Notes under the pieces: generated by a model
Told to the model about the DNA's origin: nothing
The model's database searches: none
What the model saw: only the letters and a program-made list of their open reading frames with translations
From: Ambrosia x helenae
Taxonomy: Eukaryota > Streptophyta > Magnoliopsida > Asterales > Asteraceae
Assembly (NCBI GenBank): GCA_030844895.1
Contig: JAUTDX010001481.1
Span: 22,206 to 86,205 of the forward strand
DNA length: 64,000 nucleotides
Direction of reading: 5' to 3'
Part shown: positions 11,387 to 21,343 of the stretch, one piece after another
Numbering within the stretch: the stretch's first letter is position 1
Layout of the letters: every line of letters begins with the position of its first letter
Translations under genes and position numbers: made by a program

Positions 11387-12139
11387 CATAGTCACACAGT
11401 TCGCTAGAAGTGCCACGATTTCCGTTCCGGATCGCCTGTACCGAAACACGGTACGAACGTGTTCCGGGTTCGCTCCGGTTCGCTATTCGGTACATGATTA
11501 TGACGTTCCAGCTTGCATCTTCTCTGTTTAAGACGTTTTAGGGTTAACTAAATCTTAAAACGAACCAGGAGAGGTTGCAGGGTGGATGCGTGTTGGTATG
11601 TGGTAGCGAAGGTGGCAGCTCCGCCGGGGGCTCCGCCTTTGGCGGTGGTCAGAAGCCTTCTGACTTCTCTTTTTAACTTTCCTGCTTTCTCTCTCTCGAG
11701 AGAGTGTGTGTGTGTGATAAAAATGGTTAGGTAGGGACTAGGGAGTGGTTTTAGGTTTTTAAATAAGTAAATGTTAATGGTTTGGGGAAATGAGTTGTTG
11801 GGCATGTAAAAAACAAAGTTCTGGTTTAGTAATAAAATAATAATATAACTTATATAAAAACCGTTGCCTACTTCGAGGTAATAATATAAGTTTATTAATT
11901 TTTTAAATTTAACCCCTTTATCTTTCATTTGTTTAAATTTGGTCCTAAAAGTTCTACATTTTATATGAATGTATAAATTAGAGACTTAGAGAATTGCGAA
12001 CCCGTTCAACGTTCCGTACATCGTACCGGAGCGATCCGAAATGAGCCTACCCCTGCGCGAACCGAATTTTAGGGACCTAGCGAATTGCGAACCCGTTCCA
12101 CGTTCTGTACCGGATCGTACCGCGAACTATGTGACTATG
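11387..12139. mobile_element. hAT-like MITE, 8-bp TSD, inside the CACTA
   Basis: The left terminus CATAGTCACACAGTTCGC is the near-perfect reverse complement of the right terminus GCGAACTATGTGACTATG. Exact 8-bp direct repeats CTTCAAAC flank it at 11,379-11,386 and 12,140-12,147. The inner arms are rich in CGGTACGAACGTG-type words and can fold back. The 8-bp duplication fits the hAT superfamily. The centre (about 11,550-11,930) is non-coding with a GT-rich microsatellite near 11,705. Confidence 0.85.
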
Positions 12140-12748
12140 CTTCAAACATTAGAGATATTTTCTTCGACTTTGTGGTCAAACTTGTTATTTGACTAAATTG
12201 ATAAGGATTTGTTAGAACATAGAATTTAATATATTGTAATAGGGGTGCGCACGATTAAGACTACTTATTCTTCCTGATCCAGTGACCAATTAGAGAATAC
12301 AATATGTTTTGAATGTTGTAGAAGGCATAGTTCCTTGATTATCGCTGTTCTATGTTATTATCCAGTGATATCCATTGGCTTTGTGACGCTTTCCAGTAAA
12401 ATGTGAAGGTATAAAAAATTTGGATAGTCAGATAAAAAAAGTGAACGGGTTATGAGAACCAAGGAAACATGAATGATGTTAGGGAGGTAATATGACATTT
12501 TGTTTCTAAGCAACCAACATACAGTAGAATGCAGAAAAACACACACACACACACACACTCTTGTTTACAAAAGTTAACGGTCTGAACACACTAACCACTA
12601 GGGATTCTTCGGTTGTTTTCTTTGCCAACTCCTATTTTAAGGCGTATTTTTTTAGTGTGTTTTTGTTGGTTCCTAAAATGCTAATCACGTGAATGATAAC
12701 TATTATAGCTGTATAAGTTTATTATTGTTTGTTTAATCCAGGTTTAAG

Positions 12749-12973
12749 ATGGATACGAGTTGGATGTCTTTACCAAGAGCTACCACTGAATATGAAAAAG
12801 GTCTTAACGAATTTCTTGATTTTATCTTTTCTACTGAGGGTAAAAATGGTCAAATATCATGTCCATGTATTGATTGCGGAAATCAAATATGGGTTGATCA
12901 GGAGGAGGCTAGAACGCATCCATGTACTGATTACCAGTTATGTACCATTATATGCTATGTTAGACTCTATTAA
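12749..12973 (+). pseudogene. CACTA transposase N-terminal exon (Transpos_assoc)
   Basis: From ATG 12,749 the frame reads MDTSWMSLPRATTEYEKGLN and then GQISCPCIDCGNQIW, matching the transposase-associated domain at the start of TNP2-type transposases (MD.SWM..PR....Y..G...F..FA....CPC..C). The CPC..C cysteines are the domain signature. The frame ends at 12,973 with no sign of the large catalytic domain. It faces the right end of the transposon, opposite in direction to the left-end gene. Confidence 0.75.
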
Positions 12974-13789
12974 TTTTTCTGTTTGGAATGTTATTTTGAA
13001 CACATTTGACTTAATGCAGCAAAATATAAAAGAGTAGTTTTATTGAGTATATTCTTTTAATGTTGCAAGATGATCTGCAATATTTAAAGAGTGTATGCAA
13101 ATATGCAATATAATGTTTCAAGAGTATACGTACCATTCAAAATAAGCTTTTTGAAAATTTAAGCTTCTGCATCTGTTCTGCATCACCAGCAATGACCCGT
13201 TCCGACCCAAACCGATACAACCCTTTTTTTGAATTGACCCGTTTTAACCCGAACCCGTTTTGACCCACGACCCATCCCGACCTGACCCGGCCCGTTTGCC
13301 AGCTATATTAGGTAGCAAAGAAGGTAGGTCCGCATGGTCGAACAGGCTGCAAATCGATCCATGTGTTTTTTTTTTTTTCGCTGCATGTTTTGTTTTTGGC
13401 ACCAAATGGGGGGATTTTTTTTACTGGTATTGCTGAATGTTTGTAGAATTTTCCCATTTTTTTTTAGGTGTAGAATACTCATCAATTTCGACACCAAGTG
13501 AGATAAGGATGTTATGACTTCTAATTTTACATTTGGTAATGGGTCGACATGTTGGATTTTCCGAAACTGATTCGGTTGATTGCCTTTGACTATGTGTACT
13601 TTTTAACAATAACTTTTTTATAATATTATACGTGATGAGAAACATGTATATTTTTCAACAATAATCAAACTTTATGAGGTGCTCGGTTTGGCTGGTTTTA
13701 CTAATCAAAGGTACACAAGTTCTTACACTTCCATGATCCATATCTTTTAATTCCTTTTTTGTTCTAAACAAAGTCAAATATCAAGTGTC

Positions 13790-14420
13790 ATATTATGGTG
13801 TATTATAATAACACCACTATGATTAAGCGTCCTATAAAGGTTAAAGTTATAAGACCCACGTGTTAAGTGTCCTATTAAGTTATGTTATAATAAAACTCTA
13901 GCGAATAAGCGTCCTATAAAACGGATGTTTTATGACTCAAATATCATGTGTCCTATTACGGTGTATTATAATAACATCACAATGATTAAGCGTCCTATAA
14001 AGGTTAAAGTTATAAGACCCATGTGTCAAGTGTCCTATTAAGTTATGTTCTTATATGACTTTGACTATAAAGGGTCCTATAACATCGAACATTTATGACT
14101 TAACTACAACGTGTCGTATTAAGTTATGTTATAATAGGACCCTCAGTGATCAAGTGTCCTATTACGTTACGACATAATGGGACACCAACAACTATATGTC
14201 TTATAAATTACTTTATTAGGATCTACATTTTAAGTGTCTTATTAAGTTATATGATAATAGGACCCCAAATAATCATCCATCCTATTAGTTAGTTTTTTAG
14301 GACACCGGTTTAGTAGCGTGTATTATAAAAGGACCCCAAAAGTTCATTCGTCCTATTAAATAGTTTTTTAGGACCCCATTTTACAAGTGTCCCACACAAA
14401 AGGTCCTTAAAAGCCTTTTT
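13790..14420. repeat. CACTA right subterminal repeats
   Basis: Repeated GCGTCCTATAAAGG, TGTCCTATTA and ATAATAGGACC words every 30-60 bases mirror those at the left end. Two units of about 180 bp (13,785 and 13,965) are nearly identical. Confidence 0.75.
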
Positions 14421-14430
14421 TGTTGTAGTG

Positions 14431-14591
14431 AACCAACTGCATTTGAACAATTACAAAGTTACAACCCAAATTTAAAAAAAAAACTAAACTAAGAAGAATC
14501 ACTGATTAAACTCACCATAAAGTTCATCAACATCACGCTGTTCAAACACTTGACGAAATATGTACCGAGGTTTTCTTTGATTACCTGTCAT
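14431..14591 (-). pseudogene. MULE-borne gene, exon 1 and start of exon 2 (right of the CACTA)
   Basis: Exon 1 (14,516-14,591) starts at ATG and encodes MTGNQRKPRYIFRQVFEQRD plus five residues, then a TATG|GTGAGT donor leaving one base. The intron ends AATGCAG at 14,437. Exon 2 begins at 14,436, with two bases completing a valine codon, and is cut by the CACTA after six to eight bases, resuming at 4,252. Ignoring the insertion and one copy of AAC, the frame runs on cleanly into the PB1-like segment at 4,092-4,255. The insertion therefore broke a gene with an intact frame at that point. Confidence 0.6.
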
Positions 14592-15149
14592 TATCGTTTT
14601 TCAACAATCATCTAGGGTTTTCAATTTCTCTGTGTTAAGGTTGGGAATGAGGGTTTCAGTTGTTAAATGGGAGGATATAATGAAGGGTTTTTTAATCTGA
14701 TTAAAAGGAGAAGGAAAATTACAAATATACCCTCACGTGCAATGCATGTGAGGGATTTAACTGAGAAAAACTAACCAGGTTAGTGTAAAGGACAAAAGTT
14801 GTAAGCAAACATTGAAATAAAGGACAAAGACTGAAAGTAAACTTTTTAAAGGACTTGTTCCATAATTTTGGACAAAATAAAGGACAAAAATTGTAATTTT
14901 GTCATAAAATAATATTGCATTATAAATATAAATGCTAGATGTAATAACACTATATTATTGTTTGTCATTTATTACACCACATTATTAAATGCTAAAATTT
15001 AGACTGACAATATTGTAAATGAGAATTTATTTATGCATTAACACTTGTACCAATGCAAAAACAATGTTTTTATGTGTATTAAAATTAAATAAAAATTACT
15101 ATCTTGCTCATTCTGAGTCATTCAGAACCCATAGTAGTATAGATATAGA

Positions 15150-17543
15150 TAATCTTGTAAGAAAGGAATTTGTAAGGATGGAATACATGAAGTGATCCTA
15201 GTTAACATGCCTTAATTTGAACAACCACAAACATGTATCAGTAGTATGAAAATACTTCATTTGTCAAGCAATTCAACATATATCGAGTCTATACGTGTCT
15301 AATACAAGTTAAGAAATCATATTAATATGCAAACATGTAGAGAATGATAACAAATAGGTTTGAACTCGATCGATAGCAATATATAACCCGAAATACTTAA
15401 TACCTTTAGGAAACCACACATACATAGCTTTGATTAAAGTTGGTAAATAATGAATAAGTGAGGGGTACGCCGAAGATAGTTACAAAAAGTCGAGAAAACT
15501 GGTGTTTTCTAAATTATATGAAGCCAATAAGCAAACAGCGAAAAACCAATAAGCACTAACCCTAAATATTTCACTTTGCTTTACATTAACTTTATCAGTA
15601 TATTAAAATAATGCTAACTTTATTCACATGACAGTCTATAGACGTGTGTTATGTGTCTTGTTTGTGTATAACAAGGTATGTGTTGTCGTGTTTAACAACG
15701 TGTGTTATGTGGCTTGTTTGTGTGGTATGCAGTATGCAAGTGTGTTTGTGTCGCCTGTGCATGTGTTGTGCGAGTGAAGGAAGAAAGATATACTAACAGA
15801 TAGACACGTGGCATTCCATTAGTTGCATTTTTATTAAACCTATTTTCCCGTCATCAAAGTAAACGTAATTAAATAATTCTGGATAACTCTATACCTATAC
15901 TTGTCTCCCCCACCCTGTCGGTGGAGTGGCATCCAGGTAAAGAACGAACATGGCTGGCGTCGGTTCGACTAGGATGGAAGGCGAGGTTTTACCGCGTGTT
16001 CACTGGAATGCCTTCGGGCCGGTGGAGGTTGGGTTTCCACACATCTGGGAGAGCCAAGAGGCTAGAAACTATCGAGTAGTCGACCTTAACCACAGCATCC
16101 GGTGTCACGATGGTTGACACGTCAGTTCCTTGCCTTTAAAGAAAACTATAAACATATTTATCAATTTCTATTATTAATTTAACTGATACTAGTTTTCATA
16201 TTACAAAGAAGAAAAGTTTGGTAAATTAAACGGTCATGGGTAGAATTTTGAATGGGCTATATCTACTCTGTGTTCATAATTTAGAATTTTCAGCTAATTT
16301 TGTTTATATTAGAAAATTCTTTTTGATTTTTCATACTTTTAAGTTGATCGTTACAATATAAATACTTATGGTCAAAAATAGAAAAATAATTAATTGTAAA
16401 ATAAAATAAAGAATGTGAAAAAGGGTAAAGGGTTGAATGAAAAAGAACGTGGCCAAGAGAAAGAGTAGTCATGACTCATGAGGCACTGCATCTCACCTTT
16501 TTTAAATGCATAACAACAGCCCCTAAGGTTATTTGATATGACAAATACTGCCCACACTATGAACATAACGAATATCATGAAAATGAGAGGTTAAAAAGAG
16601 ACGACTATTTCCACACAGGGAGGATGAACCTCTTAATATTTGGTGGCTTCTCCTAATCTCACATTATTATTATTATTAATCTTTATATTTGATTTACTTC
16701 AACTCTTCATACTTCTACACTTCAACGGAAGCAAAACTCAAAAAAATAGTTGACATGATGCCTACATGTCAATTATTAATCCTTCTTACACTTCTCACGA
16801 AATATGACATTTGTACCCAAACATTAACCCCATATAGTGTAATAAGAAAATGATATTGTTAAAACTATATTTGATACAATAGATATTGTATTCCATTTCA
16901 ATTACCAAATTCATTCTTAAAACCATACGATTTTGAAGGCCAGAGCCAATCCTAGTCTAAAAAGGCACCTTAGCTCGTGGTTACCAATCACAGTCCCATC
17001 ACCTATCACGCCAAAGATGAAAAGGGTTGCGACGCTGTTCTAGTTGACCCACCCCCCGCCCCCCACCCCAACAAAAAAAACAAATATCTACATAATTATG
17101 GAAACAAGCAATCACAATTACTTTAAACAACAAAACCAACATAATACATACACACATTTAAATATGAACATAACTAGACAAAATATATGTTTATCCGGTT
17201 ATTAAATAAACGAACTTCCTGCAAACTGATCAATCAACATAGATAACAACAATCCACTGAACGTTCAGTTCGTTTCAAATCAATACAACACAAAACAAAC
17301 GTCTAGAAGGCTAAACCCATTTTAACCCTTAACCCAACCATACCATTAGGGTGACAAACATTAACTCATGAAAGCACAGAGGACCCATCTTGCACCACTA
17401 ACAAAGTTGGTGGAATTCATGTTCAGACCACACTGTTTCCTCACCCAATATTTCCACACATTAAACACAATAAAACCACAAACATTAAATGGAATCCTGA
17501 CATAGAATCCAACACCACCCTTAAACAAAACAACCCAACCATC
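15150..17543. other. Intergenic region upstream of ZIP6
   Basis: AT-rich. I recognise no gene. GTGTGTTATGTGNCTTGTTTGTG-like words are duplicated at 15,640-15,760. A GC-richer block at 15,900-16,125 stands out from its surroundings and is open from an ATG at 15,950 for about 55 codons, but matches nothing I know. A C-rich tract lies at 17,050-17,067. The ZIP6 promoter must lie in the last few hundred bases; no clear TATA box was assigned. Confidence 0.4.
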
Positions 17544-20288
17544 ATGACTTTATGCGCCGCCGTCGACTCCGCCAGAACCGCCGCATGTCGGGACGGCGAT
17601 GCGGCGGCGACACTTAAACTCATCTCAATGTTTGTAATATTCTTCACAAGTGTTATCGGAATATCTGCTCCAGTTATGTTGGCGCGTTTGTTTCACGGCA
17701 AACCGTTGTACGATAAAGCGATATTAATCATTAAATGTTTTGCTGCCGGTGTTATATTATCGACTTCGTTGGTTCACGTGCTTCCTGACGCGTATGATGC
17801 ACTCGCTGATTGCCAGGTGTCGTCTCATCATCCGTGGAAAGACTTTCCGTTCTCTGGGTTGATTACTTTGATCGGAGTGTTAACGGCGCTGTTAGTCGAC
17901 TTAACGGCGACTTCTCATGTTGATGGTTATAGTCATGGACATGGTCATGGTAACTTTTTATGACACGATTAAGCATGTTTAATAAAAAGTATATCATGTA
18001 GTTATTTTGATAGTTCCAACTTTGAACTATTGGTTGCGATTAATGACAATATCAATTTTGAAGGTATTGTCATTGATAAAGTAACGGAGTTAACTTTCAG
18101 TTAGTATGAGATCGCTGAAAGAAAATACGTTCAATGTAACATTTTCTGAATACGGGGTCGGGATTAATGTTAACTTGGTAAATGTTTACCGACAACATCA
18201 ATTTTGTAGGTATTGTCCTCGAGCGATACCATACCAAAAATACATGTCATACAAAAAGTAACGGGGTTAACTTTCAGTTAGTATGAGATTGTTGTAACAA
18301 AATATGTTTAAAATAAGACTGTCTGTAAACAATATTTGAATTCGGACTAATTAGTAAAAATTAAGATTATTAAAATCCAATTTATTTTAGGAAATAATTA
18401 AAAGTAGATAGCTAAGCTATATTATTTTTTCTTTGTTGGTACATAAACTATATAAAATAATTATAGACATGAGATATAAAGTAATGTTTATTCGTGTGTT
18501 GTCTTTTACATGTTTAACACGATTAGACATGTTTTGTCAGGTAACGGTAACAAAGAGGTTACGGGTTATACGCGGATAGGAGAGGACGAGGAGATGAAGA
18601 AGACGGTGGTGGAGATAGAGACGTTGGAGGCGGAGGAGGAGCGGCGGCGCGTGAAGGAAGAGGAGATGGTTAAATTGAAACAAAGGATGGTGTCACAAGT
18701 ATTGGAAATAGGGATTATTTTTCATTCGGTTATTATTGGAGTAACGATGGGTATGTCACAGAACCAGTGTACGATTAAGCCGTTAGTGGCGGCGTTAGCG
18801 TTTCATCAGATATTTGAAGGGATGGGTCTTGGCGGTTGTATTGCTCAGGTATGTTAGTAACCACCGTTACCGTTACTGGTTATTAATTTGTTGATGGATG
18901 TGTTTTTTAATCTGAACCGTTCGTTTTGCATTGCTTTCTGAGGTAGAGGTCGCTTAGAGCCCACGTACATTGTTACATTTTGTCAAATGTGACACGTGAC
19001 TTGGATTTTTTAGACAATAACCTTTGATTTTATGCATACCACAAAAAATAGTTGTTGGGTGTTTACCGGGTATACGGGTCGGGTTTGGTTGATTTCAGGT
19101 CAAACCTAGATGAACGGGTTAGTATTGACACTAGGGATGAGCAAATGATATCGGGTACTGGTACCGAATTTCCATACTGAATTATTTTTAGTACCGAACT
19201 TTTGGCGTTTTCGGTACTTTTGGTGCATGTACCGATATTTTACCTTTAAATGCCAGTACCGATGCCATAGCATACCACATTGGTACCTGTTTTTGGCAAT
19301 TTTCGATACTGGTATTGAGTTAATCCTTAATTGACACCGTGAAAAATATGGTTTTCTATATATGAATGTTGATTAAAATTGTGAACGATAATTCCAATTT
19401 CGCACAACCGCTAGACTTGGTATTGTGGTTATTCATGTGTTCAAACTCGTGTCATTGTACAGAAAACATGATTTATACAATGATATAGGTTTGATCACGT
19501 GATTTACTAGTAAAATATATAAGATACATGCATTTATATGTTTATTATCAGATTTGGTCCCAAGTTTCTCTAACCCACTTTGAATTAGTATTATGAATGT
19601 TGTATGATGTTTTATGTTTCTAACATGCTATATATTTTAAGAACTTTTTATTAATTATTATTGACTATAATAAAATATAGAAATTGACACTCGTGACAAT
19701 TAGAATTGACTAAAATTATAAATAAATACATAAGCATACTTGTAAATAAATAGCATTATTTGCAACAAATTGCAGATTTCTCTACCACTGTAAATCAATT
19801 AATAAACGAAAAAAAAAAAAAAAAATTCAGGATGTTGTTGACCAAACCTGATAAAAATATTCCTTGAACATCCGAAGACCAAAACATGGCATGCCAGTGT
19901 CTCAGGTCACATGACACATTAAGCTAATCTTATATTTTCTCACAAATAACTTGTATATTTTTTTTTCGTGCAGGCGGGTTTCAAATTTGGAACGACGGCT
20001 TACATGTGCATAATGTTTTCTGTCACGACACCAATGGGTATAGCGCTGGGGATGTTATTGTTCTCGATGACAGGGTATGATGATAGCAACCCAAACGCGT
20101 TGATCATGGAAGGGCTTTTGGGGTCATTGTCTTCAGGGATACTTATATACATGGGTCTTGTGGACCTAATTGCTCTAGATTTCTTCCATAACAAGTTGAT
20201 GAGTTCTGAAACTTGGTTAAAAAAGATATCTTTTTTGGCCCTTGTGCTTGGCTCTACCTCCATGTCTATTCTTGCTCTTTGGGCTTGA
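17544..20288 (+). CDS. ZIP6: ZIP-family metal transporter, ZIP6-type
   Basis: Three exons: 17,544-17,949, 18,541-18,848 and 19,974-20,288. All borders are GT-AG and phases agree, giving 342 residues. ZIP transporters move Zn2+, Fe2+ and related ions into the cytosol across the plasma or organelle membrane. The N-terminal half has hydrophobic segments including LYDKAILIIKCFAAGVILST and HVLPDAY. The loop between membrane segments 3 and 4 carries a histidine-rich HSHGHGHG site ending at the exon 1 border, then an acidic KE-rich stretch. Exon 2 holds the ZIP signature helix, EIGIIFHSVIIGVTMG, and the paired HQIFEGMGLGG helix with the metal-binding His/Glu. The C terminus ends LALWA as in Arabidopsis ZIP6, and length and exon content fit that protein. 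Intron 2 (1.1 kb) contains a repeat fragment. The gene looks intact. Confidence 0.93.
19131..19330. repeat. GGTACCG-rich repeat in ZIP6 intron 2
   Basis: Begins CTAGGGATGAGCAAATGATA and continues with many GGTACCGA and TCGGTAC words. The start resembles the TAGAGGTGAGCAAA terminus of the hAT-type element at 32.8-45.1 kb, so it is probably a degraded relative. No second terminus was identified. Confidence 0.4.
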
Positions 20289-20719
20289 ATTCTATGCAAA
20301 CTGTATGATTGTATCTTCTCGTTTTCGAGTGGTTTAATCTTGTGAACGAGAAAACAATGTTGTTCTGTACAATGTAAATGATATTTTTTTTTTACTTCAT
20401 AAAAATGTGCGCCGAGAGAGACAAGGTCACAATGGGTTTGAGTTCAAAGTAATGGACTCGAGTTGAAAGGAAAGAGTGTGAGCGACGAGGTCATAATGGG
20501 TTCGACTGTTCGAGCTGCAAAGGATGAATGGGTTAATCTAGGTTGAAAGAGGCCAGGCTTGGTTGACTCGCAAACACTTTTGTCCTTTGTAATGTGTTAT
20601 GAATAATTATTATACAGTAATTAGAAAGTTCTTAAGGGCATGATCCTCATCCAAACTGATTTTTTTATATTACTTGCGCATTGATTTATAAAGTAGTTTT
20701 ACTAGGTAGGTCATACTAA

Positions 20720-20882
20720 CAGTGACGGATCTAGAAATTAATTTCAGTAGTAACATTTTTCATTTTTTTCATTTTAGTAGTAACGTTTTCCAAATATCGT
20801 AAAAAAAACAAATTTTCCATTACGCGCGCGAAGTTGAGTAGCAACGGACGCGGCACCTAGCTTCAAGCTAGGTCCGCCCCTG
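20720..20882. mobile_element. Short hAT-like MITE, 8-bp TSD
   Basis: Termini CAGTGACGGATCTAG and CTAGGTCCGCCCCTG form an imperfect 15-bp inverted pair. Exact 8-bp direct repeats CATACTAA flank it at 20,712-20,719 and 20,883-20,890. The element is 163 bp and non-coding, about 430 bases downstream of the ZIP6 stop codon. Confidence 0.85.
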
Positions 20883-20890
20883 CATACTAA

Positions 20891-21343
20891 TAGAAAAATA
20901 TTGAATAATTTGATAATATTTTTTTTAGCGGCTAAACTCCTTTATGTTAGTTGCTAGTGGATATTGAACACATGTTTAAATAAAATGCTAAAATAACTCT
21001 TTAACAAATTTAACATACTTTTTTTGCTTCATTTAGCGAAAAGAATCAAACTTCTTTTTTTTTAATTGAAAATGAAAACCTGAACTGAAGATGAAACTGT
21101 ATAGGTATTTCTAACATATATGTAACCTGAGGAAAATAGACCAAACTAACCATACCACACAGACCATCCATGTATTCAATATATTTTTCATTAATGAGAA
21201 TTACAATGTTTAGTAACCAATGTTTTGTGTAATGTTTGATCTCATTTGGGAGGATTAGGAGTTGAATAAAGTCATAAATGTATATCACCAGCAGTGTTAG
21301 AACGTTACAAGCAAATAATGTCGCCTTGGTGCGCAATAGTATC
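20891..21343. other. Intergenic / 3' UTR region between ZIP6 and F2KP
   Basis: AT-rich spacer between two tail-to-tail genes. It must contain the F2KP 3' untranslated region next to 21,343; nothing else is recognised. Confidence 0.4.

Larger units (their letters stand above)
4256..14430. mobile_element. CACTA (En/Spm-type) transposon, about 10.2 kb, defective
   Basis: The left end reads CACTACAACAAAAATGGG and the right end CCTTTTTTGTTGTAGTG, an inverted pair with the diagnostic CACTA terminus, flanked by the 3-bp duplication AAC at 4,253-4,255 and 14,431-14,433. Dense subterminal copies of a GTCCTATTA/TAATAGGAC-like motif occupy the first and last 550-650 bases. Internally it keeps a transposase N-terminal exon (12,749) and a C-terminal-type exon (5,099-5,341), but the catalytic Transposase_21-type region is missing. 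The interior also holds fragments of a LINE, a FAR1-related gene and a MAP kinase, plus a nested hAT-like MITE. It is non-autonomous. Confidence 0.92.
3419..14903. mobile_element. Mutator-like element (MULE) with long TIRs, split by a CACTA
   Basis: The first 240 or so bases (from GACAAAATTACAATTTTTGT) and the last 240 or so (ending TTGTAATTTTGTC) are nearly perfect reverse complements, including GGACTTGTTCCATAATTTTG, ACTAACCAGGTTAGTG and TCTGATTAAAAGGAGAAGG. Exact 9-bp direct repeats ATAAAATAA flank the element at 3,410-3,418 and 14,904-14,912, as expected for Mutator insertion. Without the CACTA it is about 1.3 kb and holds two facing genes: a plus-strand GRF-type zinc-finger gene at the left and a minus-strand gene with the N-terminal domain often found on MULE-encoded proteins at the right. 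No transposase catalytic core is present, so it would depend on another MULE. Confidence 0.9.
808..15149 (-). mobile_element. Helitron (minus strand), interrupted by a MULE
   Basis: Read on the minus strand, the 3' end is a GC-rich hairpin (CCGCCGCAACGCGCGG) followed closely by CTAG at 811-808 and then T, the classic Helitron 3' terminus with insertion between A and T. The proposed 5' end is TCTATATCTATACTACTATG, starting at 15,149 and preceded by A, which resembles plant Helitron 5' ends. An equally possible start is 15,143. Removing the MULE and one copy of its 9-bp target duplication leaves an element of about 2.85 kb that is mostly a tandem array and encodes no Rep or helicase, so it would be non-autonomous. 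The 3' end is well supported. The 5' end is inferred from its general appearance and from the lack of a better candidate. Confidence 0.55.
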
